A stretch of 43,298 bases of DNA from assembly GCA_937910235.1 (NCBI GenBank), contig CALENB010000353.1:1-43298 (forward strand). The letters run 5' to 3'. The notes below the pieces were generated by a model. That model made no database searches. It saw nothing but the letters and a program-made list of their open reading frames with translations, and had not been told where the DNA came from. This document shows, one piece after another, positions 16,762 through 24,045 of the stretch; the stretch's first letter is position 1; each line of letters opens with the position of its first letter. This DNA comes from an uncultured Myxococcales bacterium. GTDB lineage: Bacteria; Myxococcota_A; UBA9042. The position numbers and the translations under genes are program-made.

Positions 16762-18998
16762 GGGGTGACACCTTCCGCGGAAAAGTCGCGCTCCGGATCT
16801 GGACCGTATCGCACAGGCAGGGCCGGGGCGACTACCACGGGTTTGACGCTACCGACCGGATATTTGGTGAAGTAGCGCGACAGGATGCGCTTGGCGATCG
16901 GGCCCGAGACGTGGCCACCGTGGCCGCCGTGCTCAACAAACACGGCGACGACGATCTGAGGCTTGTCGGCCGGCGCAAACCCCACAAACCAAGCGTGATC
17001 GTCCTTGAGCCATCGCGCCACATCCGGTGGCATACCCGGCTTGGCGCGCTGCGCGGCCTCCGCCGTTCCGGTCTTGCCGGCCATCGACGTCTCTTCGAGC
17101 CGCACCTTGCGCGCGGTGCCGTTTTTACCCTCCACCACCCGCAGCAGCCCGACTCGAATCGCGCGCAGGGTCGAGGGCTTGAGGCCCATGTTCCGCGGCG
17201 CCCGACGCACCATGGGCGCAAAACTGGTCTTCTCGCCTTCGAGGGCGTCGAGCACCGTCACGTTGGGCAGCAGGCCGTCGTTGGCGATCCCGGCGTACAC
17301 ACGCGCGAGCTGGAGCGGCGAGGCGGTCGCGTCTTTCTGGCCAACGGCCGTCGACAGCGCAAATCCGGGGAAATAGCGGCCCCGCGCCTGGGTGTACCAA
17401 GCCTTCGTCGGCACCTGACCCGTCTGCTCGCGGATCTCTACGCCCGTGGCCTCGCCAAAGCCCATCTTGTGCGCATAGTGGGCCATGCGGTCGATGCCGA
17501 GCTGCTCGCCGAGCTTGTAGTAGTAGACGTCGCACGACTGCGCCAACGCCTTGGAGAGGTCCACCTCGCCGTGACCGGTCTTCTTGTGGCACCGGAAGCG
17601 TCGCCCGCCAAACTCGTAGTATCCGGGGCACCAGAACGTCGTCTTGGGCGTGATCAAGCCCTCCTCCAAACCCGCCGCGGACGCCACCACCTTGTACGTC
17701 GACGCCGGGGGAAAGGGGTGGACGGCCTTGTTCATGAGCGGCGCATACGGCGACGCGTCGGTGCGCGCCTTGATCTCAGACGTCAACCGACCCGACCACG
17801 CGTTGGGGTCGAAGCTCGGTTTGGAGTACATCACCAGGACGCGGCCAGTCCGCACGTCGAGCGCGACCACGGCGCCGGAATGCACGTGCGCCATGGCGAT
17901 TTTGGCGGCGCGCTGCAGATCCATGTCGAGGGTCAGGCGCAGGTTGAGTCCAGGGACGGTATGGCGCGGCTGCATGGCCGCGACCAGCTCATCGAGCCCC
18001 TTGGCCTGCTCCTCGCGTCCGCGGCGGCGCACCAGGACCTGCTCGCCGTCCACACCGCGCAGCAGCGCGTCGAGGCCACTCTCCAGCCCGACTCGGCCGA
18101 CCGTGTCGTTGCTGGAGAAGCGCGACGGCCCCTCCTCATCGAACGGCCGCATGTCACGCGCGCTGACACGGCTGACGTAGCCCAGCAGGTGACTCGCCAA
18201 GTAGCGGTACGGGTATTCTCGCTGAATCGCCGTGCGAATGCGGGCCTCGGGCAGGATGTGCAGGTTGCTGCGCAGGATCGCCACCTCGTCGTTGAAGGTG
18301 CGACCACACATCGCGCAGCGCAGCGCATGGCGGCCCTTGTGAACGGGGGTGTCGTCATACGGGCACGTGTCGCGGTCCAGAAACTCGCGCGCGCAGACGG
18401 GGCAGTGCAGCCCGTCACCGTTACCGCTGGGCACCAGCTTTCGTCGATGCACCGGGCACGTGTGACGGCGCGGCACCCGCTCATACGTACGACCGCACGT
18501 GTTGCAGAACGCGTAGGCATGATCGCCGACCAGCTCCAGTCGGTGGGAATCGTAGGGGCAGTGCGACGAGACGAGACCGCGGCGCACCACCATCGGCTTG
18601 TGACGCTGTGGATCCACCGGTTTCGACAGCTCCGCGACGAGCCCCTTGACCTCAGAGTCCGTTAAATCAAGCAATTGGCGGAGCGTCTGCGCGATGGGCT
18701 CGACTCGATTGGGCTTGACGCGGTGGGTCAGCACCTCTAGCCGATGACTCTCGATGTTGCGTGCCAGCACGTCGCCGCTGCTGCTGACGACGAGGCCCCG
18801 CGGCGCGGTCGATCGCACCTTGGAGACCCGCTCGATCGTGGCAAACTTCTCGTAGCGCTCGCCGCGGACCGCCTGAACCAACAGCAGCCGCGCTCCGAGG
18901 AGCACCATGCCGGCGATCACGACCGCCAGCGCGATGCCGTTGCGCACCTCGAAGTTGCGTGCGTCGTGCGAAGGACCGAGCTGAAAGCGTGCGTTCAT
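16758..18998 (-). CDS. mrdA: Penicillin-binding protein 2 with inserted zinc-ribbon motifs
   Basis: A 746-aa transpeptidase that crosslinks peptidoglycan during elongation. It has an N-terminal TM helix (about 20-40), a pedestal domain, then a transpeptidase domain with SxxK (Ser433-Lys436, PASTYK), SCD at 488-490 and KTGT at 642-645. The canonical pedestal parts are recognisable: QRHKPMVVRRGL before and EYPYRYLASHLLGYVSRVS after. Between them, residues about 146-235 hold an extra segment with Cys147, 165, 168, 181, 199, 202, 212, 228 and 231. These read as CPxD/CPxH and CxxCGRxY/F motifs, like tandem zinc ribbons. Usual PBP2 proteins are about 600-650 residues and lack this. The position is in frame, with intact flanks, so it is a true insertion. 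Its stop overlaps rodA. No good Shine-Dalgarno precedes the ATG at 18996-18998. Confidence 0.95.
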   Translation of the reverse strand: MNARFQLGPSHDARNFEVRNGIALAVVIAGMVLLGARLLLVQAVRGERYEKFATIERVSKVRSTAPRGLVVSSSGDVLARNIESHRLEVLTHRVKPNRVEPIAQTLRQLLDLTDSEVKGLVAELSKPVDPQRHKPMVVRRGLVSSHCPYDSHRLELVGDHAYAFCNTCGRTYERVPRRHTCPVHRRKLVPSGNGDGLHCPVCAREFLDRDTCPYDDTPVHKGRHALRCAMCGRTFNDEVAILRSNLHILPEARIRTAIQREYPYRYLASHLLGYVSRVSARDMRPFDEEGPSRFSSNDTVGRVGLESGLDALLRGVDGEQVLVRRRGREEQAKGLDELVAAMQPRHTVPGLNLRLTLDMDLQRAAKIAMAHVHSGAVVALDVRTGRVLVMYSKPSFDPNAWSGRLTSEIKARTDASPYAPLMNKAVHPFPPASTYKVVASAAGLEEGLITPKTTFWCPGYYEFGGRRFRCHKKTGHGEVDLSKALAQSCDVYYYKLGEQLGIDRMAHYAHKMGFGEATGVEIREQTGQVPTKAWYTQARGRYFPGFALSTAVGQKDATASPLQLARVYAGIANDGLLPNVTVLDALEGEKTSFAPMVRRAPRNMGLKPSTLRAIRVGLLRVVEGKNGTARKVRLEETSMAGKTGTAEAAQRAKPGMPPDVARWLKDDHAWFVGFAPADKPQIVVAVFVEHGGHGGHVSGPIAKRILSRYFTKYPVGSVKPVVVAPALPVRYGPDPERDFSAEGVTP

Positions 18999-19070
18999 CG
19001 AGGTAGGGACCAGGGGGAGCGAGAAGGAGCCGGGCTGAGAACTGGACCCGATGATTGGGGCCGGGCGTGC

Positions 19071-19586
19071 TCAGCGAAACATCGAGCCGGTGGCGGAGCG
19101 ACGTTCGAAGAAGGCGCCAACCCGGTTGAGCAGCGCGAACTGTAGCGGAGCCGCGAGCATTGTGATCAAGGCCAATGGCAACGCCATGCGTAGCGCCTGA
19201 GCATGACTGCCAAAATCGCGGTGAAAAATCGTCTCAAACAGCATGAAGAGGGCGGTGGCGAAGAGCGTGGCGATGGCGCTGGTCGCCATCAGGCTGATCG
19301 ACGTGCCCAGGTTGGTGTGGCGCGAGGCGAAGCGCATGCCGAGGAAGACGAGCACCCCAACCTCGGCAAAGACCCCGACGGGCGCCGCGAGGCAGAAGCC
19401 GTCTTTGAGCAAGCCAATCGCGAACACGGTCAGCGCACCCGGCAGCAACGCGCCGCGGTGGGCGATGTACAGCGCGGAGATGACCAGCACGTCTGGCGCA
19501 AACAGCTGCGTGCTGAATGAGCCGAGCAGCGGCGACTCCAGGCCGAGCAGCATCCAGGTGACACACAGCCAAGCAGCATATTTCAT
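19071..19586 (-). CDS. mreD: Rod-shape-determining protein MreD
   Basis: A 171-aa inner-membrane protein with about five TM helices. The pattern FAPDVLVISALYIAHRGALLPGALTVFAIGLLKDGFCLAAPVGVFA matches MreD, including the conserved GLLxDxxxxxPxG segment. MreD is an accessory of the elongation complex with MreC, RodA and PBP2. The ATG at 19584-19586 has GGAG about 7 bases upstream. It precedes mrdA by about 70 bases but is separated from mreC by an outer-membrane protein gene and a small membrane-protein gene, an unusual split of the mreCD pair. Confidence 0.85.
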   Translation of the reverse strand: MKYAAWLCVTWMLLGLESPLLGSFSTQLFAPDVLVISALYIAHRGALLPGALTVFAIGLLKDGFCLAAPVGVFAEVGVLVFLGMRFASRHTNLGTSISLMATSAIATLFATALFMLFETIFHRDFGSHAQALRMALPLALITMLAAPLQFALLNRVGAFFERRSATGSMFR

Positions 19587-19699
19587 CGCGGCGCTCCTTG
19601 GTCAGGCCGGCTGAGCGGTCAGAGGTGAACCAGCAGGTCGCCGCGCACGCCCGTCAGTGTGGGCGGGCTTGGCCCCAGGCTCAAGTTCCGCGGCCAAGT

Positions 19700-20602
19700 T
19701 TAGAGCGCGACGCCGAGCCCGATGCTGAACGCGAGCTGGTTGAGGTTCAATTGGCTCACGTCTTCGGGTCGAGCCGTGGTGATGAACCCGTCTCCCGTCT
19801 CCAGCGCGGTCCAATTGGTCTGGATGAAGCGCCCCTCAAAGTGGATCCACCAGGGTCTGCCGTGGCTGGAGAGAAACAGCCGCACGCCCGCGGTATAGCC
19901 GAACGACCAACCGCTGTAGTCGACGTGCGGCACGTTGATCTCGGCGTCGACGCACTCGATGTCATCGCACACTTGGCCCGTCGCGGTCTTCGACGTGCCC
20001 ATGCTGGTGAACAGCAGATCGATCCCGACGTAGGGGTCCAACCGGCGACCGGCAAGCGGGTGCCACACCAAGCTCGGGCCGAGCAACAAGAGCGAGCTCG
20101 ACTCTAGCTCGGAGCTCAGCTCGTTCTGCCACGCGACGCGATTGAGCGGCCCGAATCCGGCGGAGATGCGCAGCCCGAGGTCGAACAGGCCGCCGGGCGA
20201 GCTCACGCCGAAGAGCAGATCGAGCCCCGTGCTGTCCTCGAACTCGAGACCGGCGCCGATGTTCTTGGTGAGCGCAAACGAGCGATCGCCGATCGCAGTG
20301 AAGTGCGTGACCGCGAAGGCGAACACGCCGTGCCAACGGTCACTGACGCTGCGCATGGGGGGGCGGCGCCGGCGTGAAGGGGGCTGGCGATAGGGCCGCG
20401 GGTTCATCCCCGCCGGGGGCTGTGGTGCCTGCTGAGGTGACGGCTGTGGCTGGACGTGCGGCTGCGGCTGCACCTCGGGCTGGGGCTGCGGCTCGTCGAT
20501 CGGCGCGCCGGCCGTGGGTGGGTGGGGCTGGGCGTGGGCGGGGGCCGCTGCGAGCGCCAGGCCAAGCGCTGCGAGCGCGATGCGGCTTCGTAGTGACACC
20601 AT
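19700..20602 (-). CDS. Outer-membrane beta-barrel protein
   Basis: A 300-aa exported protein of unknown function. A Sec signal peptide ends at AAAPAHA (about residue 24). A Pro/Gln-rich linker follows (about 25-80), with repeated PQP motifs. Residues about 85-300 alternate polar and hydrophobic strands, contain several Gly/aromatic turns (YVGIDLLFTSMG, YTAGVRLFLSSHG) and end FSIGLGVAL, typical of an OmpA/porin-like small barrel. The start is the ATG at 20600-20602 with GGAGG about 4-5 bases upstream. It lies between the small membrane protein and mreD on the same strand. The Pro-rich linker may span part of the periplasm; no peptidoglycan-binding OmpA motif was seen. Confidence 0.82.
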   Translation of the reverse strand: MVSLRSRIALAALGLALAAAPAHAQPHPPTAGAPIDEPQPQPEVQPQPHVQPQPSPQQAPQPPAGMNPRPYRQPPSRRRRPPMRSVSDRWHGVFAFAVTHFTAIGDRSFALTKNIGAGLEFEDSTGLDLLFGVSSPGGLFDLGLRISAGFGPLNRVAWQNELSSELESSSLLLLGPSLVWHPLAGRRLDPYVGIDLLFTSMGTSKTATGQVCDDIECVDAEINVPHVDYSGWSFGYTAGVRLFLSSHGRPWWIHFEGRFIQTNWTALETGDGFITTARPEDVSQLNLNQLAFSIGLGVAL

Positions 20603-20681
20603 GGTTCCTCCAGCGAGCGGTGAGCCGCCACAATGACGGCCTGCGCGCCACCATAGCGACTTCTGCGCTGCGTGCCATCGG

Positions 20682-20816
20682 TCAGCGCCGCATTCGACGC
20701 TGCGGTGGGTACAGACGCACCGTTACGACACAGCGGCCCGCAAAACCGGGGTCCTTGAGCTCCTGACCGACCTTGCCCGAATCGCGCAGCAGCCGCATGA
20801 CCGCGTCGCCGCCCAC
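20682..20816 (-). CDS. Possible small ORF, 44 aa
   Basis: A short frame begins with GTG one base after the stop of the 72-aa membrane protein gene, or with an internal ATG at 20796-20798. It encodes a soluble peptide containing MRLLRDSGKVGQELKDPGF and CVVTVRLYP, ending in basic residues. The composition looks more protein-like than random high-GC sequence, but no family was recognised and no Shine-Dalgarno is evident. It could instead be the worn remnant of a larger gene or chance. Confidence 0.25.
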   Translation of the reverse strand: MGGDAVMRLLRDSGKVGQELKDPGFAGRCVVTVRLYPPQRRMRR

Positions 20817-20817
20817 G

Positions 20818-21036
20818 CTAGACCCCCAGCCGCGTCGCCACCACGAGCGCCGCGCTGATCCCGCCACATACCAACAGCGTCTGCACGACGCCGGTGCAGA
20901 GGTACGGCGCCACCATGAGCACCACGCCGCCGCCGATATGGAGGATCCGCGCCTGCTTCTTGCCCCAACGGTACAGGCCGAAGCCAAACGTCGAAAAGAC
21001 GAAACCAAGCAACAACGTCCCTGCATCGAACTTCAT
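20818..21036 (-). CDS. Small membrane protein, 72 aa
   Basis: The sequence MKFDAGTLLLGFVFSTFGFGLYRWGKKQ begins with a TM helix, has a short basic loop (RWGKKQAR), and continues with two more hydrophobic stretches (GGGVVLMVAPYLC and TLLVCGGISAALVVA). It resembles a widespread group of small uncharacterised inner-membrane proteins of the form LLGxxFxxxGxGxxxYGKKQ; function unknown. The start is the ATG at 21034-21036; upstream GAGGAACC could be the ribosome site. It follows mreC by 19 bases, so it is probably in the mreC transcript. Confidence 0.75.
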   Translation of the reverse strand: MKFDAGTLLLGFVFSTFGFGLYRWGKKQARILHIGGGVVLMVAPYLCTGVVQTLLVCGGISAALVVATRLGV

Positions 21037-21055
21037 GTTGGTTCCTCGACTGGGT

Positions 21056-21991
21056 TCAGCCGTCCGGCGTGTTGGCCGGGTCGACACGCACGCGCGACCG
21101 CCGCGCGGCGGGCGCTGGCAGGGCATCACCGTCTCTCGCCACGGCGCGATAACCCGTGACGATCAGTACCTCTTCCAGCGTCGCAAAAGCCACCGCCGGG
21201 GTGAGCGTGTACTCGTGATACGGCCCGCGCTGCGTCGACTTGGCCGAGGAGACGTGACCGATCTCCAGGCCGGGCGGGAAGACGCGATCATGACCGGTCG
21301 TGACCACCGCGTCGCCGGGTTGAATCGGCTCGCGCCGATCGGCGCGATCGAGGTGCACAAACTCCACACCGAACTGCTTGCGCCTGCCCTTGCCCTTCAC
21401 CGTGCCGACGACGCCCTTGCCGCTGATGGAGGCGTGGGCCTGACTGCGGCTGTCCGTGACGAGCATCACGTCGGCCCAATCGCCCGACACCTTCTCGATG
21501 CGCCCCACGACCCCGCCGTGGGTGATCACCGCCAGCCCGGGCCGCAGATGTTCGATGCCGTCGACGTCGATACGCACACGCAGCACGCGGAAGAACTGGC
21601 TGACCTCGCGACCGATCACCTTCGCTGGCACGGTGTCGAGCTCTTTGCGGCCTTGCTTGAACTCACAGAGCTTCTTGAGCCGTCGCAGCTCCTCCTGCAG
21701 CGCACGCGACTTCAGCGCTTCGCCCAGCAATACGCGGTTATCGCGCTCGAGCTGGGTGTTGTTGCGCTTCACCTTGGTCAGCAGCACGTAGTCGTCGATC
21801 ACGCCGCCGACCGAGCCGAGCGCAGCCCGCGTCGTGGCCTGCATCGGCGCCGTCACGGCCATCAGCCCCTTCTCGATCACGCTCGTATTTCGGTTGGATT
21901 TGCCGTGGTAGTACATCAGCGCGAGCGGCAAAATCAGCGCCACGCCCAGCAACAGGGAGCCTTGGTAGCGCTGCAGGAGGTCACGAAACAC
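21056..21991 (-). CDS. mreC: Rod-shape-determining protein MreC
   Basis: The 311-aa product is the periplasmic scaffold that activates PBP2 in the elongasome. Seen: a short cytoplasmic N-terminus, one TM helix (about 12-28), a coiled-coil (about 68-110, many Leu/Arg/Glu), then the beta-barrel MreC domains (about 118-285) with GVVGRIEKVSGDWADVMLVTD, the typical G(L/V)VGxVxxV motif, and GDAVVTTGHDRVFPPGLEIG. Start at ATG 21989-21991. The downstream mreD is not adjacent and mreB is not upstream; a 4-TM protein and a ferredoxin precede it. Confidence 0.95.
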   Translation of the reverse strand: MFRDLLQRYQGSLLLGVALILPLALMYYHGKSNRNTSVIEKGLMAVTAPMQATTRAALGSVGGVIDDYVLLTKVKRNNTQLERDNRVLLGEALKSRALQEELRRLKKLCEFKQGRKELDTVPAKVIGREVSQFFRVLRVRIDVDGIEHLRPGLAVITHGGVVGRIEKVSGDWADVMLVTDSRSQAHASISGKGVVGTVKGKGRRKQFGVEFVHLDRADRREPIQPGDAVVTTGHDRVFPPGLEIGHVSSAKSTQRGPYHEYTLTPAVAFATLEEVLIVTGYRAVARDGDALPAPAARRSRVRVDPANTPDG

Positions 21992-22000
21992 CGCTCGCTC

Positions 22001-22459
22001 CTACAGTCCCGCTTCGGCGCGGGCGCGTGGCATCAACACGAAAAGATGGGTCACGAGCAGCACCACCGTCAGCAACCCTAGACTCACGGGCACCCAGAAC
22101 AGCCCCTGTGCGCCCAGGTCGACCGCGACGTCGTCGACCACGGTCCAACCCACTTGGGTCTTCTCGAACAGCAGCGCCGTCCACGCCAGCACGACCACGC
22201 TGCTGAACGACATGGCCGTCGCGCGCCGCACCCACACCCGCCGAACGCCGAGGCGCGCGTAGTTCGCGACGACGATGGCGGTGCACAGGTTCATCAGGGC
22301 GTACAGGTACCAATCTTCATATTGAAGATTCCACGTGATCACCGTCGTGCTCAGCGCGCCGCCCAGATACACCCACACCGCCAGCTTGGCGACGCCGTGG
22401 GATCGGTCCCGCCACTTGCGCTCGTCGACGGCTGCGGCCTGCTCGGTATCCACCGTCAT
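22001..22459 (-). CDS. Four-TM integral membrane protein
   Basis: A 152-aa protein of unknown function. After a polar N-terminus there are four hydrophobic stretches of about 20 residues (around LAVWVYLGGALSTTVI, YALMNLCTAIVVANYARLG, AMSFSSVVVLAWTALLF and FWVPVSLGLLTVVLLVTHLFV). It ends with a short basic tail. The ATG at 22457-22459 is chosen; a TTG three codons earlier directly follows the ferredoxin stop. It lies between the ferredoxin and mreC genes with gaps of about 10 bases on each side, so it is probably cotranscribed with mreC. No family recognised; an accessory elongasome role is only inference. Confidence 0.8.
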   Translation of the reverse strand: MTVDTEQAAAVDERKWRDRSHGVAKLAVWVYLGGALSTTVITWNLQYEDWYLYALMNLCTAIVVANYARLGVRRVWVRRATAMSFSSVVVLAWTALLFEKTQVGWTVVDDVAVDLGAQGLFWVPVSLGLLTVVLLVTHLFVLMPRARAEAGL

Positions 22460-22468
22460 GCCCGACAA

Positions 22469-22822
22469 TCAGGGCTGATAGTCGTACTTCACGTAGTTCG
22501 CGTCGATCTCGTCCTGCGTCGGCGCGTGACCCTTGATCACCTCGGCGACCTCAAAATCGTCCTCGAAGTCGACCATCTTGTAGTTCAGGGCGATGTCATC
22601 GGCGAACATCTCCGGCGTCTCGTCCTCTTCGAAGACGGCGTTCCACGGGCACGCGGGCTCGCAGTTGGTGCAGTCGATGCACTCATCGGGGTTGACGTAG
22701 AGCTGGTTTGGGAACGTGGCCTTGTCGTCGCCGGTGTAGTCGTAGATGCACTCTACCGGGCAGACGTCGGCACACGCGGTGTCCTTACAGTCCACGCAGA
22801 GTCGGGTGATGATGTAGGCCAT
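22469..22822 (-). CDS. fdxA: 7Fe-type ferredoxin
   Basis: A 117-aa electron carrier with two cluster motifs: CVDCKDTACADVCPVECIYD at the N-terminus (Cys9, 12, 17, 21) and CIDCTNCEPACPWNAVF in the middle. The spacing and the downstream EDETPE stretch closely follow the Azotobacter ferredoxin I/FdxA type, which carries one [3Fe-4S] and one [4Fe-4S] cluster. The C-terminal tail is acidic. The start is the ATG at 22820-22822 with AAGGGAG about 6 bases upstream. It is the first gene of the mre-mrd block on this strand; no functional link to cell shape is known. Confidence 0.93.
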   Translation of the reverse strand: MAYIITRLCVDCKDTACADVCPVECIYDYTGDDKATFPNQLYVNPDECIDCTNCEPACPWNAVFEEDETPEMFADDIALNYKMVDFEDDFEVAEVIKGHAPTQDEIDANYVKYDYQP

Positions 22823-22854
22823 GGGGTGCTCCCTTCTTGATGAGGTGTTCGGGT

Positions 22855-22875
22855 CGTTCGCATGCGCGTCGAACG
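22855..22875. promoter_or_regulatory. Inverted repeat upstream of the ferredoxin gene
   Basis: CGTTCG at 22855-22860 and CGAACG at 22870-22875 form a perfect 6-bp dyad with a 9-base spacer, about 30-50 bases upstream of the fdxA start. It could be an operator. It does not match a consensus I can name, and no promoter boxes were recognised around it. Confidence 0.3.
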
Positions 22876-22913
22876 TTGGATGACAGGTTAGCGGAAAATC
22901 CTCTGGTCGATTC

Positions 22914-22939
22914 AGGCCGTCAGCTTAGGCCGTCAGCTT
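22914..22939. repeat. Tandem 13-bp duplication at the end of the IDH-like gene
   Basis: AGGCCGTCAGCTT occurs twice back to back. It covers the stop codon and last codons of the degenerate dehydrogenase gene, so its short C-terminal tail probably arose or changed by this duplication. Confidence 0.7.
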
Positions 22940-23963
22940 CGGACATCGCCGCGATGATGGCGGTGGTCATCTCGCTTGTCGAGGCAGCGCCGCCGTGCGC
23001 GGGTACAACCTCTGTACCCTCACGTAGCACAGTCGAGATCGCCGTGCGAATCCGGTCGGCGGCGGCGACCTCTCCGATGTGGTTGAGGAGATCGAGCGCC
23101 GGCATCAACAGGGCCAGCGGGCTCGCTTCGTGCGGCGCGTCGTCGTCGCTGGACCCGACATGCAACGTCGCCTCGAACACGAAGGCGTCTGGGCTGGCGT
23201 TGATGCCGGTCACGATGAGGCTGGAGCCGATCAGGCCTGCGCCGATATCGCCGAGAATATCGCCGAAGAGGTTGGCCGCCACGATCACATCGAACTGCTC
23301 AGGCCGCGCCACGAGCTGCATGGCGGCGTTGTCGGCGATGATGTCCCGGTAGGCGATGTCCGGAAACTCGACGGCGATCTCTTTGCCGATGCGGCGAAAC
23401 ATGCCGTCGCTCATCTTCATGATGTTGGCTTTATGCACCAGCGTCACCGCTTTGCGGCCGCGTCTCCGGGCTTCGTTGAAGGCAAAACGAATCACCTGCT
23501 CGCCCTTGGCGCGGGTGGTGACCTTGATCGTCTCGACCACGCCGGGGATGATCGTGTGCTCAATGCCGGAGTACGTGCCCTCCGTCAGCTCGCGCACCAG
23601 CACGATGTCGACGTCGGTGTAGCGGCTCGGGATCCCCGGCAGGCTGCGGATGTGGCGCACGCCAGCAAAAACCCCGAGCTCCTTGCGCAGCGTGACGTTC
23701 GGCGAGGTGTAGCCCGAGCCCATCGGTGTGCGGAGCAACGGCTTGAGGCAGAGGCCGGCGTCGCGGATCGCCTGCACGGTCGACGCTGGCATGGGGTCGC
23801 CACAGGCCGCGACCGCACGGACGCCGGCGGCCACCGGCAGCCACGTGATCGCGATCCCTGCGGCGTCGATGACCCGCTGCACGGCGTCACTGAGCGCGTC
23901 GCTCGTGGCGCCACCCTGAAGCAGGGCGACGGTCGGCGCATCCGTCGGGTTCGTCTGGGTCAT
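22920..23963 (-). CDS. Isocitrate-dehydrogenase-like protein, degenerate (regulatory-type) subunit
   Basis: A 347-aa member of the beta-decarboxylating dehydrogenase family. The substrate-site residues are kept: SPNVTLRKELGVFAGVR (Ser87, Asn89, Arg93, Arg103), Arg124 in VRELTEGTYSG, Tyr131, Lys178 in VHKANIMKMSDG and Asp235/Asp239 in NLFGDILGDIGAG. But the N-terminal GDGIGPE motif is replaced by QGGATSDALSDA, and the NAD-binding HGSAPDIAGxGIANP loop by VGSSDDDAPHEASP. This is the pattern of regulatory subunits of eukaryotic NAD-IDH, which bind substrate but not NAD. It lies 82 bases downstream of a canonical paralogue on the same strand. It probably forms a hetero-oligomer with it; an independent enzyme with another substrate is less likely. 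Confidence 0.85.
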   Translation of the reverse strand: MTQTNPTDAPTVALLQGGATSDALSDAVQRVIDAAGIAITWLPVAAGVRAVAACGDPMPASTVQAIRDAGLCLKPLLRTPMGSGYTSPNVTLRKELGVFAGVRHIRSLPGIPSRYTDVDIVLVRELTEGTYSGIEHTIIPGVVETIKVTTRAKGEQVIRFAFNEARRRGRKAVTLVHKANIMKMSDGMFRRIGKEIAVEFPDIAYRDIIADNAAMQLVARPEQFDVIVAANLFGDILGDIGAGLIGSSLIVTGINASPDAFVFEATLHVGSSDDDAPHEASPLALLMPALDLLNHIGEVAAADRIRTAISTVLREGTEVVPAHGGAASTSEMTTAIIAAMSEADGLS

Positions 23964-24045
23964 GGCCGTGGCCTCCTGGTAGAAACGGGTCTGCGGCGCG
24001 ACCGTCGCGGCGGCGGGCGGTCGCCACGGTCGCCGATCGGCCGCG

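Noticed and set aside
16746-18665. Long open frame (over 600 codons) antisense to mrdA, with similar long antisense frames opposite the TolB/HD genes and the epmA region
   Set aside because: They lie on the opposite strand of genes with clear conserved motifs and good codon patterns, have Arg/His/Val/Ala-rich composition without domains, and are expected in high-GC DNA.
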